Of a stretch of DNA of 64,000 nt, positions 1-12,900 are shown piece by piece. The notes beneath the pieces are model-generated. The model did not search any database and was not told where the DNA came from. It saw only the letters and a program-made list of their open reading frames with translations. The position numbers and the translations under genes are program-made. Positions within the stretch are counted from its first letter, which is position 1, and each line of letters opens with the position of its first letter. The stretch is from Euglena gracilis (Eukaryota > Euglenida > Euglenophyceae > Euglenales): NCBI GenBank assembly GCA_039621445.1, contig CP154954.1, forward strand, positions 28,208,635 through 28,272,634. The letters are read 5' to 3'.

Positions 1-286
1 TCTTTTTGAGGGTTTTCCTCGGTTTTTGGTGTTGCCAAATGCATTTCTTTGGAAGCCTGTTTTGTGGTTCTCTTATCCCTTCACCATCGCCTTGGGCCCA
101 GGCCAGATTGGAAGGGCGAAAATTAAAAATTCAAAAACGCATTGTTTGTCATGTTTTTTGGTGGTTTGGTGATTGGCCCAGGCATGCCAGAAGAAAATGG
201 TTTTGATTCCCACCGTCATGTTTTTTTTTGCCAAAACATGGCACTTTCTTCAGCCATTTTTTCTGTGTATTTTGCATTAAATGGAC
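1..286. repeat. Degenerate dispersed repeat (gene flank)
   Basis: No credible gene. The stretch GGCGAAAATTAAAAATTC through GGTTTGGTGATTGGCCCAGGCATGCCAGAA resembles the inner part of a dispersed family seen at 2345-2440, 43620-43760 and 46880-46950. It probably represents an old, truncated small transposon. Confidence 0.35.
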
Positions 287-766
287 CAGGCTTGTGCTCA
301 GTCAGGTGCCTGCCCCACGGGGGGGGGGTGCTAGGGGCAGGCACCCTATAGGACCCATCCGAACCCCCTCCCCAGGGGGGGTACGGTTTTCAGGGGTGCC
401 TGCCCATATCAGGCACCCCCCCCTCCAACCCTGGCGCCGGGGGCCCAGAAAAGGCCATTTTCAATGAAAATTTTCTGGCCCCCCAAAAAATGCACAAACA
501 ATTTCAAAAAAAATGAGCATTTTGGATCGACCGATTTCGACCCTATTTCCAGCCCTTTGCCCGTCCATGAAATCGAAAAATTTTCGCCCCCCCCCCCTGT
601 TTCGAGGTAGAAGGGGAGGGTCCAACCCCCCCCCCCCCTCCGTGTTGTCCATGTTGGGAGGGGGGGTCCACCCCCCCCCCCCCTCCTCAAGGCTTCCCAT
701 CCATCCCTGGGCACCCCATAGCACCCACCCACCCACCTCCCCCCCCGGTCGGTAAGCACAAGCATG
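287..766. mobile_element. C/G-run small transposon, CAGGCTTGTGCT ends
   Basis: The ends are inverted copies: CAGGCTTGTGCTCAGTCAGG at the left, and GGTCGGTAAGCACAAGCATG at the right. Inside are several runs of 8-13 C or G and the segment GAAAATTTTCTGG. No clean 8-bp target duplication is visible (AAATGGAC versus GCCGGGAC). A sister copy lies at about 1030-1605. No coding capacity. Confidence 0.5.
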
Positions 767-818
767 GCCGGGACAGGGATTTTTTTCCCGTCTCCCCTTC
801 CCCCGCAGAGGATGCAGC

Positions 819-983
819 ATGGCCGGCGAGGTGGTGAGCTGTTTCCTGGGGCCCCTCTCCACACTGGTGGCAGCCCACTTCTGGGACGCCACCACCCAGG
901 CAGACATCGACAGCGATGTCTTGTACCAGGGACCGCCGGGCCGCCGCACCCCCCGCACCCTGCTGGTGGACTTCAAGGAGGCC
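819..983 (+). CDS. Misato exon 1 (start codon)
   Basis: This exon is 55 codons from ATG 819 to a GT donor at 984, ending in phase 0. It starts MAGEVVSCFLGPLSTLV, then AAHFWDA, DVLYQG and TPRTLLVDFKEA, matching the order of the Misato N-terminal strand. An acceptor-like CCCCGCAG ends at 808, so ten bases of 5' UTR may precede the start. ATG 812 lies in another frame. Confidence 0.72.
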
Positions 984-3900
984 GTAACCAGGGCTTCCTT
1001 TCATCGTGCCCCCCCCCCCCTGGACTAAACAGAATCCTGTGGGGGGCTAGGGGCAGACACCCCATAGCACCAATCCGACCGGGGGATGGGGTTCAGGGTT
1101 TGATATAAGGAAGGTGTACATGGTTTAGGTGGGGGGGTGTCCCCCCTCACCCCCCCCCTCCTGGCCCGCAGGGGGGGTCCAGACCCCCCCCCCCACCTGC
1201 CAGGGGGTCCGGACCGACCCTCGGGGGGGGGGTTCCCGGGACCCCCCCCAAAAGGGTCAATTTTTTCCTCTGGCGCTTTGCGCCGAAAATTTTTTGCATT
1301 TTTGGCAAATTTTTGCCCAAAAAGTGCCCAGAATGGCACTTTTGGTCGTTTTGGGTGGGCAAAAATTTTCGGTCACCCGGACCGCGCCACTGTTTAGGTG
1401 GGGGGGTGGCCCCCCCACCCCCCCTCCTGGCCCGCCCACCTGTCCTTATATCAAACCCTGATGGGGTTTTTGGAGGTGCCTGCCCATCCCTCCGAACCGG
1501 CGCTGGGGGCCCGGAAAAGGCTATTTTCAATGAAAATTTTCTGGGTCCCCCCCCGGGGGGGTGCCTGCTAGGGGTAGGCACCCTCCCCCCCCGGTCAGTA
1601 AGCATAGGTGGGCTCCGTACTGCGCCGGCTGTTGGTGTCAATCTGCTCCCTCTGTCATGGCCAGGATTGCTCTGAGAAAGGATGCCCATTGCCATCTGTG
1701 GAGTATGAATGGCGGCTGGGCGAGCAACTGGAAGGACTGGATTTGAACTCCATGGCGCCCAAGTGGATACCTCCTGTCCCGATGGCACTGGATGAAGAAG
1801 GAGAGGGACCAGATGAGCCTGTTCGCTACCGAGAGTACAGCGATGACCCTGGGGTGTGCCCCCCCGAATGACCAGACTGGCAGACTGATAGATTTCCCCA
1901 TCAGACAATTGCTTAAGCACTGTCCCGCCCCCCCCCCCCGGGGGGGGTGGGTGACTGGTTTTTTCAGAGTGACTGACTGGTTTTGGGCCTGGACCCCCTC
2001 CCTCCCCCCCCCCCGGGGGGGGGGTCGGCCAGGAGTGGGCAAAAAGTGGCTTGAGTGACCCGGCGCCGAAGGTGCCGGAAAAATTTTTTTGGCCTAAAAT
2101 GGCCTAAAGTGACTGGAAAGTGGCCGTTTTTCTGAGTGGCCGCCCCCCCCCTCGGGGGGGGGGGGGGTAGTGACTGGCTGGTTTTTTGAAAATGAGTGAC
2201 TGACTGGTTTTTAAAAAAGTGGAGTGACCCCCCCCCCCCCGGGGGGGGTCGGTAAGCAATTGTATGTTCCCCATCCACTGAGCTTTTCCCTTGAGCTCCT
2301 CCCCTTGAGGACTGCCCTTAGGCCTGAGGGCCAACCATTGGGTTTTCGAAGTTGAACAGGGTCGAAAATTAAAGGTTGAAAATCGCATTTTTTTGACGTT
2401 TTGGTTGATGGATGATGACCCAAGGATGCCATTTTCTTCACCACGCCTTCCCGTACAGCCTCCCCCCCCCCCCCCAGTATTTACTCAGACCTTTTTTTTT
2501 AACCAAAGCAATTCTTTTTTGTTCCTCACAGCAAGAGAGTCAGAAGAAGAGACGGGTGGATTCTGGCGAGCAGGAGGCCAATGTCGCCCAGGGGTTGAAT
2601 GGCAATTATTCACACTGGATGTTCGCTCCCCTGTGCTTGTTTGCAGTTTTAACCTTGACACAGGGATTCTCTGAGTTGGGTTTGAAGCGGCAAAGCAATC
2701 CTGCACCAATCCAAAAGGCGGATATGGAGGTTTGCGTCACAGCCAACCTCTGGGTTTGATTTGTTTTTTCCTCTTCTTCCATCTGTGACAAATTTGTACA
2801 GGTTTGCCCAGCTTGAGATCAACCCCTGTTTTGCGATGCGGAGCAAGCAGACGGTTTGGAGGAGTTGCAACCGAAACGAGCTTCCAAGGCAGCGCCACTG
2901 GGCTGGCAACTAGTGCCTGGCATCATTCTGTATCTGGTGCTTTGCAAACTTGTGGGGTATCTTTGATTTTGCCGGTGGTTGACCACTGTTTTAACCATAG
3001 ATCCATTTAACACCGGTGTGACCCCCCCCCCCCGGGGGGTTTCGAGAGTGGGTGGGTGGGTTGGGGCCACACCATGGCTCAAGGTGTGTCCGATCCCGTG
3101 TAGCCACCCGGCGCCAAAGGCACTAGAAATTTTTCGGATTTTGAATAATTCTTTTAATTTTTGCCATTTTTGGCGCGCCCACCCCCCCCCCCCCCCCAGG
3201 CACGAGGCGGAAGTTGAGGGGCACCTCAGTGGAGACACCCTCTTGACCCAACCCCCCCGGGGCAGCCCACCCTGGGTCACCAATTATTTTAAAAAACATA
3301 AAATTTTGGAAAACAACATTGTAACACAAATAATTAATAACACAATCACAGACCAATCCTCGCATAACCCTCTGGGACATTTTGATGAGTATATTTAAAT
3401 CAAAATGGGCACCATGAGGGAGTTTGAAGAATCGTATGGTCTTGAAACTGCATCAAAAACCCACATTTGGAACCCTTTATGGCATTTGCTTTTTGCCAGA
3501 TTTTTTCAGCACGCAGGGAGAGCAAGGGGAGCCTGGGATCGACAGCTTCCGCACCGGGTGCTTTCTTTAAAGACTCCTCCAGAGGACGGTTGGTTATTTG
3601 GCCGGGCACTCAGAGCAGTATATTGTGCCGGAGCTTCACCCTGACAGCCTGCAGCTGGTTTCCGAAGGAGCAGCCCGCCACTCCACAGGTTCACCCCCCC
3701 TGGAAACTGTCCTATTTGTCCCTTTTGCACCTGCTGGGGGGGACCAGGCCGTCGCAAAACATTTTTTTCCAGGAGAGGGAAGGAGACAGAGCAGCTTTTT
3801 TGCAGCGCCCCAAACCCGACCTCCCCGACCCCCCCCCCCCGCCTTGTCCAACGACCACCCCTCGGTCAGTAGCAATCTTTTTCCAGGTGATCTTTTTTTT

Positions 3901-6900
3901 CCAGATTTGCGTTTTGACCCCGGTCTTGTCAAACGACCACCCCCTGGTCAGTGGCGATATTTGGCCAAATAGCGACCCCCCCCCCCCCGGACAGCAACGA
4001 TATTTAGCGGTATAAGGGGAGGGAGGTAATTTGGGAAGGGGGCTGTGAACCACCCCCAAAACCACCATTTTTTTGGTGGGACCCAGGTTTCTTGTACAGT
4101 TGTACAGGGTCCCTGTATTTTTTCCCCTAAAGGGATTGGCATCGAAGACCGTCATCAACCAAAGGGCCGATTGAATAAAAGGCCAGTCCAATCCCAGAGG
4201 GCTCAAAGGTCGAAACGCAAGTGCAGTACTCTGGGGGTTTTGTGTCATGGAAACACATGAGGGGGGAAATTCGGCATTTCTTGGAGAAGACAAGATGATC
4301 CCCCTAAAGCATCTCTTATCCACCCCAAGTGGGGGTTCTTGGGTGGAGTGAAGATTCAGCAATTGTGCAGCCACCGTACACTCCAAAGAGGAAGTTGTGT
4401 CCCCCCCCCCTGCAGGTCTGGGGCTGTACAACATGTTCCCGATGGGTGCGGATGCGCAAACCTTTGCCATCGATACTTTTGCGGAGCCCATCCGCCGCTT
4501 TGTGGAAGGCTGCGATGCCTTGCAGGGCTACCACATGACCTGCGATGCGCTGGGTGCGTTCGGGGGCCTGACGCACCGGTTGGTGGAGACCCAGCAGGCT
4601 TTCCGCTGCAGTCACCCAATTCCACCACTGGGTGCAACATGTGCTGCCATTTGGAGTTTGTATTGCGCCCTCATTGGTTTGTCAACCCACCCCTCCCAGT
4701 CGCCAACTACGCCTGCCAGCCACGGTGCCAATTTATCTCTCGTCCAGGCTCTGATCATCCAAGGGCAGGCAGGCTTGGTTTGCAGGAAAGGCATGCTGAC
4801 TGCACCATAAAGGACGACCTCGGCAACCGGCCAGTCTTCCTCCAGGCGGTGAATCAACCTGAACGTTCCCCGTCGGCCCATCAGACACTACACCACACTC
4901 TTCATCTGCTCAATTTTGGCTTCAGCACTGCCGATTTGGTGTGCTGTGCAAGTCCAAAAACGCTCTTCATGCATTCCTCTCCCCAGACGACTGAAAGAAA
5001 GGGGCTAAAGGGGAGCCGCAAGGCAGGGGGGGGAACGCGGAGCGCATATTTTGCGCATATTCTACATATTCTACATATTTACCCCCCCCCTAGTCGTACG
5101 ACCACCCCTCATTTATGACCACCCCCCGGTCACAGGTTGCAGGTCATGGGGGTGTTATGACCACCCCCCCCGGTCACAGGTTGCAGGTTGCGAAAAATAT
5201 AACCCCCCAAAAAAGTCCCCCCCCTGGCCGGTTCGAGCAAAAATCCATGAAATGGACCCCCCCCAATGTGGCCCCCCGTGCCGGCGCGAAGCGCCGGATT
5301 TTTGAAAAATGGGACATTTTGGGGGGGGTAAATCTGCCATTTTGGGACAGTTTTCACACACTTCTACGACCGCCCCCTCATCTATGACCACCCCCCGGTC
5401 ACAGGTTGCAGGTTATGGGGGTGTTATGACCACCCCCCCCCCCCGGTCACAGGTTGCAGGAACCCGGTCATACGACTAGGGGGGGGGTAGTGCATATTTC
5501 GTTTTTTGACCCCAAAAATCACATGTTTTGTGAATTTTTCGCATATTTTCCGAGGGTTTTCCCGCTGCATATTTGCCCATTCCCGCATATTTTCGGCGGC
5601 TTTTTGGTCCATTTTTGACTTCTTTCCAACCATTTTAGGCCATTTGTTTTCCTTTTCGGCCCTTTTTTTGCCAGTTTTGGCCCATTTGCATTTTGGGCTA
5701 CTCTGAGCCACATTGGGCCATTTTTGCGTCGTTTTGGACCAATGTTTGCTTTTTTGGGCATTTTCTTTGGCGATTGTTGGCCGTTTCATTTTGGCAAATC
5801 AGCTGTTTCTTTTTTGGCATTTGGTAGGACTTTCTCAAGGTGCACCCTCTCTTCACAGAGTGCAGCCGGGGACGTATACGTTCCCCTCAACATTGCCGAC
5901 TGGATGATTCCCACCGACCCAGCCCCTTTCCCGTTGCTGCTTTTCGACCTCAAGGCCGACGCCGTGGCCCAAACAGCAGTGTGCATGCACCCCTCAGTTG
6001 TTTTGGAAATTTTTGCTTTTGAAGATGCTGAAATGAATGAGGCCAGGGAAACAAACTTTCACAGTGCTTTATGACACCCCTGTAAAAGGGCTGGATGGCT
6101 GGACTCCCCAGACTTTTGCTTGAAGGGGGGGTTCACTGGATAGGGATTTCCACCGTTGGAAATGGGATCCCCCCAACGGGAAGGTATTGTGGGGGAAGGC
6201 CGCGTGGGGAGGTGGTTTTCACGTGGGACCCCCCCCCCTCAGGTGATTGCTGCCGCCCTGGACACGTACCTCCTCCCGACCCGTTCCGCCGGGGCCACCG
6301 CCTACCCGTTGGGCAATCTGTGCCGGGCGCTGCGGACCTACAACTCCATGCGGGTGTCCTCGATGTTCTGCGCGGTGCCCTTCCCGGCCAGGGCCTTGCT
6401 GCCACCTGCATTCTTGGGCCATCTGCACGCCCCGGCCCGCACGCACGGCCCTTGCGGTGGTCTTCCCCGACAACGCCTCCCTGGCGGCCGCCCTTCGGGC
6501 CACGCCGTTGTACAGCCCAGCGTTCCTCCCCCTGTCGCATGCGCTGGCGGCGGGCGGTGCCCCGCAGGCGGTGGGCCAGGCCATCGTGGTGCGTGGGCTG
6601 CAGCAGCTGCCATTGAACCCACCGGAGCCGAAGGTGTGCACCACTGATTTTCAGGGTATCAGCAGGTAGGTCCGAAAGTGCCACCGCCACAATGTATGAG
6701 GACAAATATCTGACAGTTTGGCCCACAGCTCCATAAAGAGATTCACAGCCTCGATTGGATGACCCCGGCCGTTTCTAGACAAAAAATACCCCCCCCCTTC
6801 CCCCCGCCCCGAGTCCCAGGGAATTGGATTGTTTATGTGATGATTCCCTCACTGCACACCACTCTGAGCCCCCGCACTGGAATTGGATTGTTTATGTGAT

Positions 6901-9900
6901 GATTCCCTCACTGCACACCACTCTGAGCCCCCACACTGATGCTTTGTCTCTTCTGCTTTGATATTTGAGTGGCCAACCGCCCTGCCCGGGGGGGCAGTGA
7001 TTTCAGTAACCTCCCCTTGGGTATAAAGTTTTTATAAAGTTTGCAGGGGGGTTCCTTTCCCCAGCGTACGGGAATCATTGATTTCGAGTTTGGGTTGATG
7101 GAGGATGTTCCAGCGATGCCCGAAATCGTTTTTCCCCCAGGATTGGCGTGTTTTTGCTGAGATATTGCAAAAGCATTTTTGTGAAGAATTTCGAAAATTT
7201 TCCAGAATGAATTTTTAAGGGTTTTCCAAGGACCTTCAAGGCACCCCCGACAGCTCCCCAAACCCCCCACACATGCAGCCTGGGTTTTTACCTTCTGCTT
7301 GGTTGTGTGTACCGTCAGCGGTCAAGTTGCTCATATTCCCTCATTTGGATTTCATTCCAAGAGGGGCCGCAAGCAGCTGAGATTTGTGCGTGATTGAATG
7401 CAATTGCAGAGACGCTTTTTTTTTTTCAGGCAAGAACCCTCTTTTGGATGAGTCGGTTGTGTGGTGCTGTGGTGGGTTGAGTGAGTCGAACCCACTCATC
7501 TGGCGTTGCCTGGTCCAGACACCCAACCACAGCCTTGGCCCATCCAGGCAAGCAGAGGTTGAGAATTGAATGGTCCGAGGTTTTTTTTGGAAAAAATCCC
7601 TGCAGTGGTCAAAAGGACAACAAAATTGGGGATTGTGAGTTTCTGACAGAAGGCAGCTTGGAGGGGAGGATTAACCATTTTGATATTGATCCGGAGCTTT
7701 GCAATGACACCCATCGGCTCGATTGGATGACCCCCACAAGTGTGCCACTCTGCGCTGGCAGCAACGGGCTGATCATCTCCGCAAGGTGGGGAACGGTTTG
7801 CGGATTGACATACACAGGGGCGGGAACTGGAATTAGTGTGCATTTTGATTTGTTTGAGAATTTGAACTGCAGGGGATATGAATGCGAGGGACGGACGGAA
7901 GGCAATTGACACAGGGAAGGGCAAGCGGGAACCAGCTTTGGCAATGCATCTCCACTGCACCAAATTGTAAATTGTTGAGATGTCAATTGTAAAAGGTTGC
8001 AATCTTATTGAAATCGTATTACAATCAATGTGAGTTGTTATAAAGGGAAAGGAAAGTACATACGCCAGTTGTGTTTGCTCATTGCGTTTTGGGGCCAGAG
8101 GATGGATGTGAATCTCGTTGAACCGAACGCATTGTGAAGGAGATGGCTTGGATTGCTGACCGCCAGTTGGGGAGGTTTGTTAGTTGTTGAAAAGGGAAGG
8201 TAATTCACAGTGTGATTGTGATGAAGGACGGGGAATCTGCTCGGAGAGCTCCCCCCCCCCCCCCCCCACAAGGCTGGACGTCCCCCATTTGTCCGGCTGG
8301 ATTCATCCCCGGATGTGTGGCCGCTGTGCCTTGTGATGACCACCACCGTTGCACACCACCGAAATGAATTGTGATTCGTGTACGGAGTCTGGAGTCTGAT
8401 GGCCCATGGCAATGGGTTGAGATGGATTGTCCCCTCAAGAACGCAATTGTCTTGCCCCAGCTGTTTGTTCACATGCAGTTACCCTGAATTGGCATTGGGT
8501 GGGCTGACAGCCGACAAGGCGCAAAAGTTTGCATGATGCATATCATATTTCTCAACACCAGAGTTCACACTGTGATGGCACAATGATTCCCCTGGCTGAT
8601 CAGCATCCGTCCCTCCAGGGGCACAGAAAACGGGTGGGGCGGCCATTGACGGCTGCCAGTGTGGTGGGAGGGAGGATTAGCTTTGCTGTTTGGCCCGGAG
8701 CTCTGCAATGACACCCATAGGCTCGATTGGATGACCTCCACCGGCAGCCACGGCCCCTCCTCCTGAATGGCAAGCACGCTGGACTGGCGGGAATGCTGTT
8801 TTGGATAATGATTTGTTTGTGTGTGGTGCTGTGGTGGGTTGGGTGCAGCAACCCTGGTTCTGCCCGGGGGGGGGGGGCTCAATTTAGGCAGCAGCATTCT
8901 CATTTCATCTTTTTGTGTTGGTTTGCGCGTATGCGCAAATTAACGAAAATTTTATTTCGGCTCTGGGGTGTCCGATAATATGGCGACATGTGCAAAAATC
9001 CGTTTTTTGATGGTGTTACTCCGGGAACTTGCCAAAAAATTGTGTTTTTGGAGGGTCCGGAAATGGGCTCCGCACATCGAAACCCCCGGGACCCCCCCCC
9101 CCGAGTGAAAGCGAGAAGGCTGGGAAAGGCTTGAGTTTTTTCCGCCATTGGTAGCTTGGTTGTGTACACCATCAGTGGTCAAGTTGCTCATATTCCCTCA
9201 TGGGCTTTGCATTCCAAGAGGGGCCGCAAGCAACTGAGATTTGCCTGAATGCAGAACGCTGCATTTTTGCAGGCAGCCTCCCAGCAAGAATCCTATTTTG
9301 GATTTGGATTTGTTTGCGCGGTTTTGTGGCGGAATGGGAAGGGTGGTCCCACAATGGAATGGGAAGGGGGTTTTGTTGCGCATTTGGGCTTGAGGGCTGG
9401 CCATGGGCTGGCTTGAAGAAATCATTTTGTTTCCCTGGAGTTGGCCTGTTGTTGCCGAGATTTTATGGTTGCGTTTTTGTTTGGAGAATATTTTGCCAGA
9501 TTTTTAATTTAAGGCATTTGTAGGTTTTTGGTGTGCCTCAAAGATGATGCCCGTCAACGACCCAAACCAGCGCTTCCTGTGCTGTACTGCAAGATCGAAG
9601 CAAGAAATTGTGGGAAATTATCATTTTTGAAGGGAATTTTGGTAATCCGTAGCAGGCTGTTTTTAAGGTGGTGCCGACACCAACCGAAGGGGGGGGGGGC
9701 AAAGGCACTCCACGGCACTCCCAACCCCGATAAGCCACAGCCAACAGTGCCCTAGCACAGACACCAGCGCCAAAGGCGGGGGGGTGCCAAAATGGCCTAT
9801 TTTCAAAGGAGTGTGCCTGGGCGCAGGCCGAAATCCGACCCTCCCCCGTGGGGGGTGGTGGCTGCCTGGGCAGGCTCTCCGGACCCCCCTCGCCCCCCCC

Positions 9901-12900
9901 CCCCCCGTAAAAAAAAACAGCCTGATCTGTAGCAGGCTTTTGCTTAAGGGATTGCAGTACCCCCGGGGGGGGGTGGCTGGACTAGCTAGTCCAAATTTGG
10001 CTAGTGAGATTTCTAGCAGACCCCCCCCCCCCGGGGGGGATCTGCTGGCAGGGCTACCCCCCCCCTGGGGGGGATCTGCTAGCAGGGCTAGCTAGTGGAA
10101 AACTTTTTCCTGTGACCGGCTCAAAGCGCCGGAATTTTTTTTGGGACCCCCCCCCCAATGGCCAAAAATGGGAATTCTCGGAACAAAATCAGCCCAAAAC
10201 CTATTAAAAACGTCATTTCCACCTCGGCGTGCAGTGCCGGAGGAAAATTTTTTATCCAGTTGGGGGGACCCCCGGACCCCCCAGGGGGGTCTAGCTAGTC
10301 CATTTTTTCCAGTGTCTAGCCGATTGGCTAGGAAGTCCCCCCCCCCCCCCGGGGTCTTTAAACAAAAGCCTGATCCGTAGTGATGATCAAAAGCCAAGGA
10401 AGTTTGGGCTTGTAAAATGCTGTTTGGAGGAGAGGATTAATTTTGTTGATTTTGATCCGGAGCTCTGCAATGACAACCCTCGGCTCGATTGGATGACCTC
10501 CACAGGTGTCGTGTCCCCCAGACCAGCTCAAAGCCCCTAACCAGCTGCGAAGTTCAGTAATTTGGAGTGGATTACATGATGATCCCCTTACTGCACACCA
10601 CAATGAGCCTCGCGTTGATTCTTTGTCCGCCCTGATTGCTTGGCCCATGTTTTTCAACCAGTGACAGACAGAAGGCAATTGAAACTCCCCCCCCCCCCCG
10701 CGTGTTATTGATCCTCTGGGCTGTTGGCCCATTTTGCCCCCCGTCCTCTGCTGCGCCCAACCTGACCCCCCCCCCCCGAAAAAGGTTGCGCTGAAAAAAG
10801 TGGACTGGGAACCTGCTCGGAGGCGACCATTTCAAACCCCCCCCCCCCCACAAGGCTGGACATCCCCCACTTGTTCAGGTGGATTCATCCCCGGATGTGT
10901 GGCCGCTGTGCCTTGTGATGACCACCACCGTTGCACACCACCGAAATGAATTGTGATTCGTGTACGGAGTCTGGAGTCTGATGGCAATGGGTTGAGATGG
11001 ATTGTCCCCTCAAGAACGCAATTGTCTTGCCCCAGCTGTTTGTTCACATGCAGTTACCCTGAATTGGCATTGGATGGGCTGACATGATGCACATCATATT
11101 TCTCAACACCAGAGTTCACACTGTGATGGCACAATGATTCCCCTGGCTGATCAGCATCCGTCTCTCCAGGGGCACAGAAAACGGGTGGGGCGGCCATTGA
11201 CGGCTGCCAATGTGGTGGGAGGGAGGATTAGCTTTGCTGTTTGGCCCGGAGCTCTGCAATGACACCCATAGGCTCGATTGGATGACCTCCACCGGCAGCC
11301 ACAGCCCCTCCTCCTGAATGGCAAGCACACTGGACTGGCGGGAATGCTGTTTTGGATAATGATTCGTTTGTCTGTGGTGCTGTGGTAGGTTGGCTTTGCC
11401 TGGAGAGGGCTCAATTTCCCCCACCCGCCTTCCCCGCACCAGCCCTGGCTCATCCAGGCAAGGATGAGTTAGTTGATCCAGCTCATAGGGATTGTGAAAT
11501 GAATCAGCTTGGAAGGGAGGATTGATTATGTTGATTTTGATCCGGAGCTTTTGCAATGACACCCATCGGCTCGATTGGATGACCTCCACAGGTGACCCTC
11601 AGACCAATTCAGATCCCCAATTTTGGCACAATGGCAAAGCCCAGGAAATCAGTTCCAGATTACCGTGCGTTGCACCAAAAGGAAAGAAAGCCCACAAAAT
11701 GTTTTCGTGCAAATGGTTTTGGTGAGAGCCAAATGCATGTGCTCTGTGGGCGGGGGATTTTCCCCTCCGGTGGGTATCATGTTCAGCATCAGCTGCCCCA
11801 CCCACCCCAATTGTTGACCAGGAGAAGGCTTCTGATTCTGATTTGGTGCTTGGCAATGACAGTCACCAGCTCGACTGAATGACCAGCAACAGCCAAGTGC
11901 TGGGGCGAAAGGAAGCGTAACCCCCCAAGTGCCATTCGGGGCAAAGCAAATTGGGTGGACATTGTATTTCTTCAGAAGAGATAATCCATTTGGTGGGTAA
12001 ATTGAATTGTTGGAAAATGGAAGGTGCAAAGGAAGAAGAGCAATTTGTATGAACCACCCAAATATCCTGGCAGTGTACGAACAACCTTGCAAAGGGCAAG
12101 GCAACAAGATTGTTCTTGTCTTTTGGCACCCCGCCAGGTCATTTTGGGAGGGGGTTTTGATTTGGTGGTGAATGCAGTTGAAGGCGTGGAGGCCACCTCC
12201 AAAATTTTTATCCCCCCCCCTCGCCCCAAATGGTACCTTGGGGTTATGATTTTTTAAGGCTCAATTTTTAAAAATTTCAAAGTTTTTTTTGATTTTTGTT
12301 TTAGTTTTGTTTATAGGATTTTAATGTTCAATTTTAAGGCATTTTTTAAAATTTCATTGTATCTCTTTTCCAGGGGAAGTACAAGGGCCATCTGGATGTC
12401 AAATGGCTTAAAATCAGAAAAAGGTTGAAAACTTTTTTTTTCGAGTTTGGGTTGATGGAGGATGTTCCAGCGATGCCCGAAATTGTTTTTCCCCCAGGAT
12501 TGGCCTGTTTTTGCTGAGATATTGCAAAAGCATGTGAAGAATTTCGAAAATTTTCCAGAATGATTTTTTAAGGGTTCCCAAGGACATTCAAGGCACCCTA
12601 AAAGAATAACCCCCTGACGATCCCCCCCCCAACAGCTCCCCAAACCCCCCACACATGCAGCCTGGGTTTTTACCTCCTGCTTGGTTGTGTGTACCGTCAG
12701 CGGTCAAGTTGCTCATATTCCCTCATTTGGATTTCATTCCAAGAGGGGCCGCAAGCAGCTGAGATTTGTGCGTGATTGAATGCAATTGCAGAGACGCTTT
12801 TTTTTTTCAGGCAAGAACCCTCTTTTGGATGAGTCGGTTGTGTGGTGCTGTGGTGGGTTGAGTGAGTCGAACCCACTCATCTGGTGTTGCCTGGTCCAGA

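Larger units (their letters stand above)
7084..12441. repeat. 5.4-kb tandem unit, copy 1
   Basis: It is nearly identical to 12442-18065 and, for its first 1.15 kb, to 18066-19234. The landmark CATGCAGCCTGGGTTTTTACC falls at 7272, 12654 and 18273. No convincing gene is present; open frames such as 7481-7909 recur in each copy and look like by-products. Inside the unit, 8230-8840 and 10845-11375 are a further internal duplication. An 80-bp motif ending GGCTCGATTGGATGACC recurs at about 7665, 8667, 10428, 11215 and 11515. The unit lies within the giant Misato intron. Confidence 0.85.

Noticed and set aside
409-976. Long open frames on the minus strand (151 and 171 aa)
   Set aside because: They cross C/G homopolymers of a small transposon; Gly/Pro runs only, no family signal.
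3008-3285. C/G-run element with TSD
   Set aside because: GGTGTGACC/GGGTCACC ends are suggestive, but no matching target duplication could be found, so it was left as intronic repeat.
7481-8002. Open frames of 142-168 aa repeated in each tandem unit
   Set aside because: Duplicated with the 5.4-kb unit, no domain, no splice logic; their recurrence reflects duplication, not conservation.
7730-11592. GGCTCGATTGGAT as a tRNA B box
   Set aside because: It differs from GGTTCGANTCC at key positions and has no A box or acceptor stem nearby.
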